A stretch of DNA of 64,000 nt from Casuarina equisetifolia (taxonomy: Eukaryota > Streptophyta > Magnoliopsida > Fagales > Casuarinaceae). This document shows positions 12,077-22,754 of this stretch, piece by piece. The notes under the pieces were generated by a model. The model was not told where the DNA came from. It searched no databases and was given only the letters and a program-made list of their open reading frames with translations. Both the position numbers and the translations under genes were made by a program. Position 1 is the stretch's first letter. The number at the start of each line of letters is the position of its first letter. The DNA lies in assembly GCA_028551475.1 (NCBI GenBank), contig CM052354.1, forward strand, positions 24,017,258-24,081,257, in the 5' to 3' direction.

Positions 12077-12161
12077 TGGATTTGAGATCATCCATACTTG
12101 AAAGCTTTTATGAGGTCAAAAGTTCTTATTCCAAAATAATGGATTTGAGATCATCCATACT
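12077..12161. repeat. Nested 22-bp direct repeat at the left boundary of the SPIKE1-bearing segment
   Basis: A 22-base sequence beginning 'tggatttgagatcatcc' occurs at 12077-12098 and again at 12140-12161, with a 63-base period. The interval contains the 50-bp repeat at 12092-12141. Confidence 0.85.
12092..12141. repeat. 50-bp direct repeat, left copy
   Basis: Fifty bases starting 'ccatacttgaaagctttt' and ending 'ccaaaataatg' recur exactly at 15933-15982, 3841 bases away in the same orientation. The pair brackets the segment with the SPIKE1 fragment. Confidence 0.92.
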
Positions 12162-13961
12162 AGCTTGAAGTTTCAGTTCATGCTTTTAACCTGGAGTATG
12201 GGTGGGCTTGATTAGGTTTGGTGAGAAGAATCACTGATTGACATAGTTTAATGGTCAACAGTGAGCTAAGTAAGTAGGTAGAACGAATTGATTATGAATA
12301 GTGGAACAATAAGGTCTGTGGAACAGAAAAAATAACTTATTTAAGTGAGGATAGGAAGCAATGGCCTTTGGCCTAAATGAGAATGGGTTGATTTGTATGG
12401 TTATGTGATTCAAGTCCTATGGAATTGGAGGAAGAACCAAGGTTCTAACTAATAGAATGAAGTAGGATGGAAGCAGAAAAATGTTTGTCCTCAATGCTAC
12501 TCTTCTAAGAGAGAAGTCCTTGAGAAGAAAGAAAAGGAAATGAGACTACAGAATTTGACTAATGGAGCTACTCCAAGTAAAAACTAGGAGAAGCTGGAAC
12601 TAGATGATGTATGGATTGTGTTAGGAGGGGACTGTTGTAAGAATTTCAAGGTTGTATTCAAGTAACTCTAACGAGGCAGCAAACTTTACGAAACAAAACA
12701 TCAGCCTTAAAAGACTTATTCCTACTTCATGTTGTCTTGTGTAATTAATATTGGTATACAATAAATATATGATTATCTCCTCCCCTCTAAATTCTCCACA
12801 GTAATCAAAATGAGGTGGCATCCAACTGAGAAAATTCTTATTCTTGTTGGTCCGACAGAAAATACATGATCTCCCGCACACCACCAAAAAATGAAACAAA
12901 TGTCGATCAGCTTCACCACTACACTAAAGCCACAATGCTTCTTAGTTTCACCACTGCACTAAAGCCACAATGCTTCTTAGTTTCACCACTACACAATAAC
13001 TTCCCAAGTAATACATATCTTCACCACTGCACTCGCGCATACAACATTAATCTACTGATAGTATCGTTTTGGTGAGATCTTATATTGTTAAAATCCCAAA
13101 ATCCGCCATCAACACAGGCAAAGGAATTTTCTGGGTACCTTCTCTACAAAATACCCTTCCTAGGAAATTGTATTGCATTACGTCTTGTTAACAACAAATC
13201 AAATTTGTCTGTTGTTTAACTGTCTCAGACAATCAAGTGCTTTGCTCAGCGGAGCCTAGAGCATAATGAGTCTACTATGGAATAATTGCCAATCATCGAA
13301 GCTCATTGATAGTTCCCAAACATGGGTGCACGTAGGCATTCTTCTCCTCTGCAATTAGATGAAAATCTCTGAACAACTCTTTCAAAGCATCGTCCTCACC
13401 ACTGAAAATGCAATGGTTGGGGGCCATATTTTTGGGATAGAGGGACAATAACCATAGAGTAAATAGGGATCTTCCTGGGGACAAGAAGAATATGGACCAT
13501 AAAGATAATTCTCCAAGCCTACAAAAAGCCCTGGAACGAAAGTAAGAGTTACATTTTGTTTTTGTTGAAATGTCATGGGATAAATTCATATCATGCTTTG
13601 TAATTCAGTCAATGCCTTATTGAGAAAAAATAGTTCTATGAATTTTTCCGGCGACCATATAACTCCATTCAACTTTGCAATGGGCACAAAATTTCTTGAT
13701 TAGGAGTAAATATGTCCACAAGATCTCTAGCTATGGCATAATACCCTCTACTTCCAATACATAGACAAATCTAATAATGTAAATTTTGCTAAAATAGGTC
13801 CCTTTTTTTCCTTCCTTTTTTTGGAACCCTCTGACAATTCTTAAACATACATAATTAAATTTATTAGTGTGACTGAGATGGTTCTGTTGCTTTTTGACTT
13901 GTGTTATGGACTTAATATCATGATTCTTCCTGTTTCATAATTTGAGGTCGTGTCTGTGCAG
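12162..13961. other. Non-coding DNA inside the inserted segment
   Basis: No intact gene. Minus-strand frames at about 13290-13590 ('GLENYLYGPYSSCPQEDPYL', 'LYGYCPSIPKIWPP') look like decayed coding DNA but were not identified. The right end should be the intron preceding the first SPIKE1-like exon. Confidence 0.45.
12912..12995. repeat. 35-bp tandem repeat, about 2.4 copies
   Basis: The unit starting 'ttcaccactacactaaagcc' begins at 12912, 12947 and 12982 (partial), with only one or two differences between copies. Confidence 0.9.
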
Positions 13962-15899
13962 ATCCTGGATGAAATGCCTGTCTTTTACAACCTAAATGCT
14001 GTTGAAAAGCGTGAGGTTTTAATTGTTATTCTGCAAGTAGTGCGCAATCTTGATGATGCATCACTTGTCAAAGCATGGCAGCAAAGCATCGCTCAGACTA
14101 GATTATTTTTCAAGCTCATGGAGGAATGCCTAATTCTTTTTGAGGTTAATATTCTGCTTAGAAATTTACTTCTTGTTTTGGCTGCTCCACAGTTAAGTTG
14201 ATAAGCTATAATCTCATTATCTATAATTGAATATTTTATATTTTGGGTTGATATTGTTTATACATTTGATTACTTCGGTGTAGGATTCAGCAGTCAATGG
14301 TACATCTAGTTCCAGTCAAATTCGGTGGTAGATTGCCTAATAACAATTAAGTGTATGGACATATAGATTTTGGTCAACACTTTTGTTTCAGGGTTTTTTT
14401 TTCCCGCTCCAATGTGAATAGTCCAATGTGAATAGCCTTTGATTCTTTGAATTTAAGTGGTCAATTAAGCCCATGTAGCATTCTCTTTCAAGACTAGGTG
14501 TTTTGCATCTCTTATTGTTCAATGCTCCTCCCTGAGGTCAGATTTCTGAATTCATAATCTTTGTTTTCTTTTCTGTAGTACAGGAACAAAATACTTCAAA
14601 GTATTTCTTTCTCGTGCATAGTTGGTAACCGTTTTGTTTAATTCCTTACTGAATTTTCCTTTTTTGTGAATTTCTATGTTTTTCATTATAGATCCTGCCC
14701 TTATTTAATTAGCTCTCAAACTTAATATCTTTTTTGTTATTTGACAGCATAGAAAGCCTGCCGATGGCATGCTTATGGGCTCTAGTTCTCGCAGTCCTGT
14801 TGGGGATGGACCTGCTTCCCTCAAGTATTCTGATGGACTTTCTCCCGCAGTTAACAACTATCTGTCCGAGGCATCAAGACAAGAAGTCAGAGTTAGTTGA
14901 TATTTCTGTTGCTTGAAGTTCTTGAAAGCAATATTTTCAGTGTTTTGACTACTATTTGCAATTATTTTAAATTCACAACTTGATTGTAATATTGGCTTTA
15001 TGTGCATTGTATAGAACCTTCATCGACTGGACTCATATTTCTTTAAACAGTCAATATTTGTGATGTATTACATGTTCCTTGTCTCCTCATGAACCTTGAA
15101 CCTCTCTAATGCAGCCTCAGGGAACACCAGACAATGGTTATTTATGGCAAAGAGTGAACTCCCAGTTAAGCTCCCCTACCCAGCCATATTCCTTGAGAGA
15201 AGCTCTGGCTCAGGCACAGTCTTCAAGGATTGGAGCTTCTCCACAAGCACTTAGAGAATCTTTGCACCCAATATTGAGACAAAAATTGGTACAGTTTTGC
15301 ATGGAAAGCTCGCTCACTTGTTTGATTTCTTTAACTAAAAGAAACTACGATTCTCTGTTTTATATACATCAGACTGTTGATAATTTTGCTTTCTCTTCAG
15401 GAACTTTGGGAAGAAAACTTGAGTGCTGCTGTCAGTCTTCAGGTTTTGGAAATAACAGAAAAGTTTTCCACGACAGCAGCATCCCATAGCATCTCCACCG
15501 ACTATGGAAAACTTGATTGCATCACAGCCATATTTATGAGCTTTTTCTCTCGAAATCAACCTCTGACTTTCTGCAAAGCTTTGTTTCCGGTCTTCAACAT
15601 TGTATTTGATCTTCATGGAGCAACTCTAATGGCAAGGGAGAATGATCGTTTCTTAAAGCAACCTTCCATTTACTTGGGCTTGCTGTTTTCCGAAATGAAA
15701 GCATCAGGAGAAAGGCCGTAAATGTGCTCCAGATACTTGTGAAGGTATGATCTTTGAAGTTCATAGATTGTTGCTCTTTTCCTAAACGTTATAATCATGT
15801 TCTGAGTTCCTTCTATTTCTTCATGCAGACAGCAAGGCTAAGGCTTATGCTTATTATCACATTATCAGAGTTGATGTCTGATATGCAAGTGACTCAGAT
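13962..15899 (+). pseudogene. SPK1: Fragment of SPIKE1 (DOCK-family Rho/ROP guanine nucleotide exchange factor)
   Basis: Five consecutive exon-like blocks: 13962-14144, 14748-14891, 15115-15288, 15401-15744 and about 15800-15899. They encode typical SPIKE1 sequence such as 'KAWQQSIAQTRLFFKLMEEC', 'YSDGLSPAVNNYLSEASRQE', 'QGTPDNGYLWQRVNSQLSSP', 'LREALAQAQSSRIGASPQAL' and 'LHGATLMARENDRFLKQ'. SPIKE1 is about 1830 residues and activates ROP GTPases in cell-shape control. Only a mid-protein stretch of roughly 260 residues is here; there is no start, DHR2 catalytic domain or end. The fourth block is 344 nt and loses frame right after 'DRFLKQ'. The frame that would match SPIKE1 resumes after what looks like a 4-base deletion. 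The fifth block has a poor acceptor and stops at 'MQVTQM'. Retained introns indicate a genomic-DNA copy. The functional gene must lie elsewhere. Confidence 0.92.
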
Positions 15900-15932
15900 G
15901 AGTAGGCACGTAGTGAGGCGCTCACCCACTTG

Positions 15933-15982
15933 CCATACTTGAAAGCTTTTATGAGGTCAAAAGTTCTTATTCCAAAATAATG
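15933..15982. repeat. 50-bp direct repeat, right copy
   Basis: Identical to 12092-12141. It lies 33 bases after the last recognisable SPIKE1 sequence. Confidence 0.92.
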
Positions 15983-16506
15983 AAATGAAAATACGAGTTA
16001 CACGGGTGGGGACGAATCAAGAGAGTGAACGATGCGTATAAAAATGGAGAATGGCCTATTGAATTGGTGAAAAGCTGTCTTATCATGTTATGCATATTCT
16101 TTCTTTTCCAAAAGAAGTCAATTCATTAGCGGACTCAAAAACTGCAGATGAAGCATCATAAAGGCACAGAAACAAACTCACTGCTCAGTCACTTTTCATC
16201 TGCTTCCATTCTTGTCATATTTTGATGAAGAATTTAATCACAAACTTATGCTTTTATTAATTGTGCATCTTCTAAAGGTGTAGAGGATGAAAGAAACCAT
16301 AAATGCTGCCATGATAATCAATTCCGTGACAACAAAAAGGTCTAGAAAACCATGTATTGCAGCCCACGGAATCAGAATATGAAGGGAAATGGTTCTTCTG
16401 CAATGAATGACCTTACGACATCACGTCGAAGTCTTTCTCAACTTTCAGCTTTCAGGTATAAAATGACGAGAGAAGAAGCCGAATATTATCATCGACAACA
16501 CACACA
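15983..16506 (+). promoter_or_regulatory. Upstream region of the PMEI gene
   Basis: Non-coding. No continuation of the DUF629 gene was recognised here. It contains the TATA box at 16457 and about 40 bases of likely 5' leader. Confidence 0.55.
16457..16464 (+). promoter_or_regulatory. TATA box of the PMEI gene
   Basis: 'tataaaat' lies 43 bases before the ATG at 16507. This would place transcription start near 16490 and leave a very short leader. Confidence 0.6.
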
Positions 16507-17046
16507 ATGAGTTTAACTACAGTTTGCTTTCTACTTCATCTTCTCCTTACTCCTCCAACATGGACTCGCCAAGCTCCCAAGCTTGTTAGCGCCGACGACA
16601 AGTTGATCCAAATGGCGTGTCACAATGCGGAGGTGCCGGCGACATGCATGCAGTGTGTAAAATCTGACCCAGGTAGCGCCACTGCTGATACAGCAGGAAT
16701 CGTTGCCATTCTCGTAGATTGTCTGGAGAATCACGCGACGAGCTTGGCAGCCAACATGTCCATTCTGGCTTCCGGCACCGAAGAGCAAGCCGTGAAGAGC
16801 ATCCTCCAACGGTGCGGCCAAGGTTATTCCTCTGCCAGTAAAGACCTCTCTGCTGCTACCTCTGGTCTGAAGAACAGGAAATATGAGAATGCTGAGAAGT
16901 TTGTGGGTGAGGCGCTTAACTACGAGCTCACATGCCAGTCGAACATTGGCGCCTACAAAGAGCGAATCCCAGCAGATCTTGTTTCTGAAATGAAGATTTT
17001 CGAAGATCTTTCCGACGCCGCAAAAAGAATCCTCGAGCGACTTTAG
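16507..17046 (+). CDS. Pectin methylesterase / invertase inhibitor-domain protein
   Basis: Single exon, 179 residues. Residues 1-22 are hydrophobic ('VCFLLHLLLTPPTW') and act as a probable secretory signal, followed by a mature four-helix PMEI domain. Family cysteines are visible in 'QMACHNAEVPATCMQC' (first disulfide), 'LQRCGQGY' and 'YELTCQSNIG' (second disulfide). Family members bind pectin methylesterases in the wall, or acid invertases in wall or vacuole. The sequence alone does not tell which; the C-terminal 'DLSDAAKRILERL' fits either. A TATA box and a poly(A) signal (AATAAA, 17104-17109) frame it closely, so it looks like a compact, active gene. It lies just right of the rearranged DUF629/SPIKE1 region. 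Confidence 0.88.
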   Translation: MSLTTVCFLLHLLLTPPTWTRQAPKLVSADDKLIQMACHNAEVPATCMQCVKSDPGSATADTAGIVAILVDCLENHATSLAANMSILASGTEEQAVKSILQRCGQGYSSASKDLSAATSGLKNRKYENAEKFVGEALNYELTCQSNIGAYKERIPADLVSEMKIFEDLSDAAKRILERL

Positions 17047-17724
17047 TACATTGTCAATGCTGTCGTGTTTTGCCTCTGTCGTCAATCAGGATACGAACAT
17101 ATAAATAAAGAAAAGAAAACAGCTAAATTAATCAAATCTCTATTGAACTTAGAACTCTCGCATATAAGTTTGGAATTCGATTGACCCAGTACACAGGACA
17201 GATATATTTTTATCTTAAAATTTCCTGTTTACGTAGTATGGCCTTGTGAATTGCGACTTCCGAGCGTTGGCCATTGGGAAAAGCAAGGGTCAGAACCTAG
17301 GGGACATTGCGACAAACCACTTGCTTGATTAAGAAAGGGGAAACTTTTATCAAACATCTGACGTTCTCGATTAGCGCTGTCCCTTTTCACCATCTTCCCC
17401 TCAGTTGTGAAAAATAAGACGAAACTGGGGAAGAACTCAACTTATTTGTGTTGTTGTATGAATGTCTGGATGTAAGATCAATTAAGAAACAGCAAGCAAT
17501 CTTTGTTTATTGGAAGGTCAATTCAGAAGGGCCTACCTGATACATTTAGTTCATAAAGGTTCCGTCTTTTATCGGGAGCTTTAGCAGGGTTTGAATGCGT
17601 TTGATCGCTGTCACTTGCTGCACGCGCCAACTGAAAGCAGAATAGACAAAGCCCAAGTAAGTCGGGGTTGCACGAACGCGTCCCTAGTGCAAAACTTACT
17701 CTCCGCTTTTTCTCTAGAGCAGCC
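17047..17724. other. 3' region of PMEI gene and promoter of acetylornithine aminotransferase
   Basis: Contains AATAAA at 17104-17109, then non-coding DNA up to the ATG at 17725. A translated frame runs in from 17668 using a TTG, but it has no ATG before 17725. Confidence 0.5.
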
Positions 17725-20700
17725 ATGAGTTCCGTTCACGTCTGCCTCAACGATCAACTATCCCTGTCTTGCAACCTCCGCCTGCGCCGCTCGACCCACC
17801 AATACAGAGAGCAGCCATCGTTGGTCGGGATCGGCAGCGGGCGGAGAGCGCTGCACGCGACTGCATGCCTGAATGTGGATGTCCAAGCAGCGGATGGTTA
17901 CGCGGTGAAGACTGGGCTTCCCAAGAGCAAGGATGTGATGGAGGCGGAGGCCAGGGTTCTGGTGGGAACCTACGCAAGAACACCGGTTGTGCTCGCCAGT
18001 GGCAAGGGCTGTAAATTGTACGACGTTGAGGGGCGGGAGTATCTGGACATGAGCGCCGGGATTGCAGTGAATGCGCTAGGGCACGCCGATGAGGATTGGT
18101 TGAAGGCCGTCGTTGAGCAGGCGGCTATCCTCACTCATGTCAGCAACATGTACTATTCCCTCCCTCAGGTTCGTTCATTTCCAATTCTATATTTCTTTGT
18201 TTCGTAGTAATCAGAACAATACTAATTTTGGATGAGATCGGAAGCTAATTGAGTCAACCTCAATGGATGTGTTCTCCATAAACTATATTAAACGACGTGT
18301 AATGTACTCAGTTCTTACAGTGTTGAAAATATCTTCAACCGCCCTGATCAAATTGACATTAATAATGTGATTAGCTCGGCTAAAATCTAAAGAAGATGTT
18401 AACTTGTAATTGCTTATGGGAAGAAATGAAATGCTAGTTGTTGTGTTTGCTTAAAACATGTTAAAAAATAGAGGAGATAAGTGCTGTGTTAACCAAAGAA
18501 GGAAGAAAGGTGAGCAGGAAGGAAAGATAGGAAAAGCAAGAAAAGAAAAGAGAAGGAAGGAAATATCGCAGAAATGCTCTCTACGTCTAAAATTGTTGAA
18601 AAGTTCATTTAAGTATTAATAGTAAATGTTGATGCAGGTGGAGCTTGCTGAGCGTCTAGTGGCTTCTTCTTTTGCTGATCGCGTATTTTTCACAAATTCT
18701 GGAACGGAGGCAAATGAGGCTGCTATCAAATTTGCAAGGAAGTATCAGAGACACGCAAATCCTGATGCCATAGAGCCTGCAACTGGGTTCATATCTTTCA
18801 CTAATAGCTTCCATGGTAGGACCATGGGTTCTGTTGCTTTGACAAGCAAAGAGCATTACAGATCTCCTTTCGAACCTGTTATGCCTGGAGTCACTTTTTT
18901 GGAGTATGGAAATATACAAGCTACAAAAGAGTTCATTCAACAGGGGAAAACTGCTGCGGTTTTTGTGGAACCTATCCAAGGTGAAGGGGGTATATACAGT
19001 GCCACAAAGGAATTCTTACAATTTTTGCGCAGTGCTTGTGATGATGCTGGGGCTCTGCTGGTCTTTGATGAGGTAATAAGCTATTTAAGTTGCTTTTAGT
19101 TGCCTCTAGATAATAGAAACATGCATGCCCACAAATTAGTGTTCTGCATTTTTGTTTTTTAAAATCTAATGGCTGATATCAGAAAACATTTCTGCTTGAG
19201 CACTGACTAAGTGTTCAAAACGTCTGTGATCAGCTTGTATTGGGAATGTTAGTGATGAAATACTGTACAACTAACCTGCCTGTCCTGAGTCCTAAAACTT
19301 CTTTTTTGTTTTTTCCGATTTTCTTCCCAGAATACAAAACTTTCGGCCTGACCATTTTTCTATTAAATGGACCTCAATGCCTAGTACTTGATTCTGAGAT
19401 TCATGGCAATACCTCATCAACCTTTTGTTGATATCAGACACATGATGTCTGCAACATCAACACTTAAAATAAGATCTTGGCTTTATTCCCTGGTGGTTGG
19501 TGATGCAATTGTTGTGTTTTAACTTTTTGTTGTTGATATGCTTTTCGTTTATACTTGTGCAAACATATCTCTGCATTTCATGCCGTGTACTGAAAGGTAG
19601 ACTAAAGGTTTTTCCCCCTATTTCCTTTGACCTTTGAGCTGATGACCATCCGTGAGGGATCTAGGTAGACTAATTTTGGGCATGTCATTTTCGCTTAGAT
19701 TTTTCACACCATTGGGTCTTTCCTATTATATCCTGATCTTTAAAAACTCATTACTATCATCATTGATATAGGCAGCATCCCTGAAGGATGGTGTTTGGAC
19801 CAGATAGTGTTTCCTTCCTACTGAAATGAGAGGTGGAGAACGGGGTTATATTCTTATTGTTCCCTCATAATTGAGTGCCTGCGTTTTCTTATCCGATCAA
19901 TTCTTTCAAAGAAATTATAATAAATATTTTTTTGTGTTAAGTTTAAAGAATAGCATATCATGGTTAAATATGTAGTTGCAAGTTGTAGTTCTTCAGGTTT
20001 ATTGCTGGTGTTTTAATATTTATGGAGAAAGAGGTTACGTATTGTTGGTGGATATTCTACTGCATTTGTTAGGCTCTTGCTGTTTTATAGGGAAAATGGT
20101 AGTGTTGATGGCGTCATGCTTTTTGAGCAGTGGGATCCTGTAGTTTTTTGATGCTTAACCTGCTTGGTTGATATAAATTGTGGTAGAGAGATTGTTACGC
20201 ACTTGGTTGCTTTTGTGGATCTGTATCTACTTCTCAATCTTCTCTTCCAAAATTTATATAGCCATTTAGAATATAGTGGCAAATTGCTTTAACTCTATTG
20301 CTCAAATGGTCGATTATCTTCTTCAATAGTGGAGGCCAACTGATTTGCAAGTTCAAGTTTTTTGTGTGGAAATGTCCAGGATCACCATAGTTACATCCTG
20401 TTGCACAAAGGATGGTTATGGCTTCTCCACTGAGAATTCATTCAACATACAACAGTTTCAGTATCTGTCTAGTAAATCTAGTGGTACTTTCTCATTGGAT
20501 TCTTATCGGACAACCATCTCCTTGTTGGTCCTACCAAAGGAGGGTTTTGGAGAAATATAGCATTCACACATATAGTATCAACATTAAAAAGACTTAACAC
20601 ATGCAACATTACCAGAAAAAGGTGTTCTACGGCAAGTTGAGTCAAAAGGCTGAAGACAAGTTATTATTTAGTATTTGTTAGCAAGGATGCTTCTGAGTTG

Positions 20701-21737
20701 GCTAAACCACAGTGCATCCATGTGGTCTATCTATTCAGGGCATAAACAGCATTTTGCCAGTAGTATTTGTTAGCAAGGATGCTTCTGAGTTGGCTAAACC
20801 ACAGTGCACCCGTGTGGTCTATCTATTCAGGGCATAAACAGCATTTTGCCAGTGAGCTGACATAGTTGGCGAAAATTGTGTTAGCTGCTGATGTTGTTGT
20901 TACATCCGTTTTTGCAATTTGATTTTTTTCTCCAATGAGGTTCCATCATTGACATCGATGATGTAGTACTGAACTTTGTATCCAATATATACGTCAGATG
21001 GAGTCACCTTTTTATGGCAGTCATTGGGTCTAGGTGTTAGTCACTTAACCTATGGAGTGGCAGAATCTTTATTATGTGTAGGCTAATTCTATATATATGT
21101 AGGTATTTGTCCTCAAACCAAGATTAAATGGGCTGAAAGTTAAGTGAAATTATATATATTTGGGAATTCTTGTTCTTATTTTTCTCTTATTTTGCAGGTA
21201 CAATGTGGTTTGGGCCGAACTGGCTACCTATGGGCCCATGAGGCCTATGGGGTATTCCCCGATATAATGACACTCGCCAAGCCTCTTGCCGGAGGCCTAC
21301 CTATCGGAGCTGCATTAGTGACGGAGAGAGTTGGTTCTGCCATCAATTATGGGGAGCACGGGAGCACATTTGCTGGCGGGCCTCTTGTCTGTGGCGCTGC
21401 CCTTGCTGTTCTAGATAAAATCTCAAATCCTAGTTTCTTAGCCAGTGTCTCCAAGAAAGGCCTTTACTTCAAAGAAATCCTAAAGCAGAAGCTTGGAGGA
21501 AACTCGCATGTCAGAGAAATACGTGGACTCGGGCTTATTATTGGAATTGAGCTTGATGTGCCTGCTAGCCCCTTAGTTGATGCATGCCGAAACGCTGGCC
21601 TTCTTGTGCTAACAGCTGGAAAAGGAAATGTCGTTAGGCTTGTGCCTCCATTGATCATAACAGAACAGGAGCTTGAACATGCCGCTGAAGTTATTTCCCA
21701 AGCTTTGCCAGTACTTGATCAGAACAATTCAAAGTAG
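17725..21737 (+). CDS. WIN1: Acetylornithine aminotransferase, chloroplastic/mitochondrial
   Basis: PLP-dependent class-III transaminase of arginine biosynthesis: N-acetylglutamate semialdehyde + glutamate to N2-acetylornithine + 2-oxoglutarate. Three exons, 17725-18168, 18638-19072 and 21198-21737, all phase 0, give 472 residues. Arabidopsis WIN1/TUP5 has about 457. Residues 1-60 are Ser/Arg-rich with few acids, as in a plastid transit peptide. PLP-site landmarks are '[19 protein letters not shown]', '[13 protein letters not shown]', '[11 protein letters not shown]', '[14 protein letters not shown]' and the Schiff-base lysine K321 in '[13 protein letters not shown]', then '[12 protein letters not shown]'. 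No disruptions. AATAAA lies at 21867. Intron 2 is 2.1 kb and carries a tandem duplication. The start is the first ATG that gives a transit peptide. Confidence 0.95.
20669..20851. repeat. 92-bp tandem duplication in the intron 2 of acetylornithine aminotransferase
   Basis: Two adjacent copies, 20669-20760 and 20761-20851, each beginning 'tagtatttgttagcaaggat', with about two differences. A recent local duplication within the intron. Confidence 0.92.
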
Positions 21738-22754
21738 GAAAAAACAGACGCATGGTTTAGTTGTATTAGTGTCTACATTTAAGTAGCATGGGTCCTCATG
21801 CTTCACTCCGGCCAGGAGCCCGGCGTGACGTTGTAATCATAAATCGCTTTGCCTCCTTTTCCAGTCAATAAATGTTTGGACGATGTGGGTTTGAAGTTAT
21901 GTTCAGCACCTTTGCTTAATATCATATTGTTGGACTTTCCCATGTATAAATTATGTACCGTTTTAGCTTGCTTGATTATAATTAAAATAGAAATTTGCAC
22001 ATGCAAATTGTATTTTTATTTCGTGTAAATTTCATTTTATTTTATTGTTAATATTAAAATAAAAATTATTAAAATTTAAATTCATAATAAGTGGTATTAA
22101 AGTCAAACTATTAACCCTACCGATCAAATGACATTGGTGTCATTCCCTAATTGAGGATAACAAGGATTTTGATAGGAAAAATGTAACAAATCTTATTCTT
22201 TTACATAAAAAAAGTAAATGAAGTGATTTGATCAATGAGATCTTATTCTTTTACATTAAGAAAGTAAATGAAATGATTTGATCAATGAGTTCCTCTGGTC
22301 AGGATTTAAGTGCCTTCTTCTCCTGTGTTTCTGAGTAAAAATAAAAAAAAAATTAAGAAAAGTAATTTGATTATTTCTCCTATTATATTAGTTTTTGCAT
22401 GAAATTAAGTCCACATTAAACCTTTTTGCATAATGGTTGGAGAATGTAACGTATGATAATGGTATATGGCGAGGCCAGTCGTGTCCAATAATTAAATAAT
22501 AAGACGACAGGAAGGGAGGCATATGATTCACCGTCCACCTGTTTCGAGTTAGTTGGCGGGCTCAGAGCACATGTTGCCGTCTTTGCAATTTTCAAAACAC
22601 GCGCTCACACACGCTTTCTACAAATAAATCAAACCAGTTGTTCCCAGTTTGTTTGCTGATCCAAGCCTCTCAGATTCAAATCCTGAATTTTAAACAAGGA
22701 GAAAGAACATTTAGGTAACGCACGGTTGAGATTGATTGTGCTACATCGATCGCC
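21738..22754. other. 3' UTR of acetylornithine aminotransferase and TPR-gene promoter
   Basis: Poly(A) signal at 21867-21872. A duplicated segment of about 50 bases is seen at about 22187-22235 and 22236-22290: 'atcttattcttttacat', then '(a)aagtaaatgaa(g/a)tgatttgatcaatgag'. No gene seen. Confidence 0.5.
21867..21872 (+). terminator. Poly(A) signal AATAAA of the aminotransferase gene
   Basis: A canonical hexamer 130 bases after the stop codon. Confidence 0.5.

Noticed and set aside
16531..17085. 184-codon minus-strand frame across the PMEI gene
   Set aside because: Antisense shadow; the plus strand has signal peptide, conserved cysteines, TATA box and poly(A) signal.
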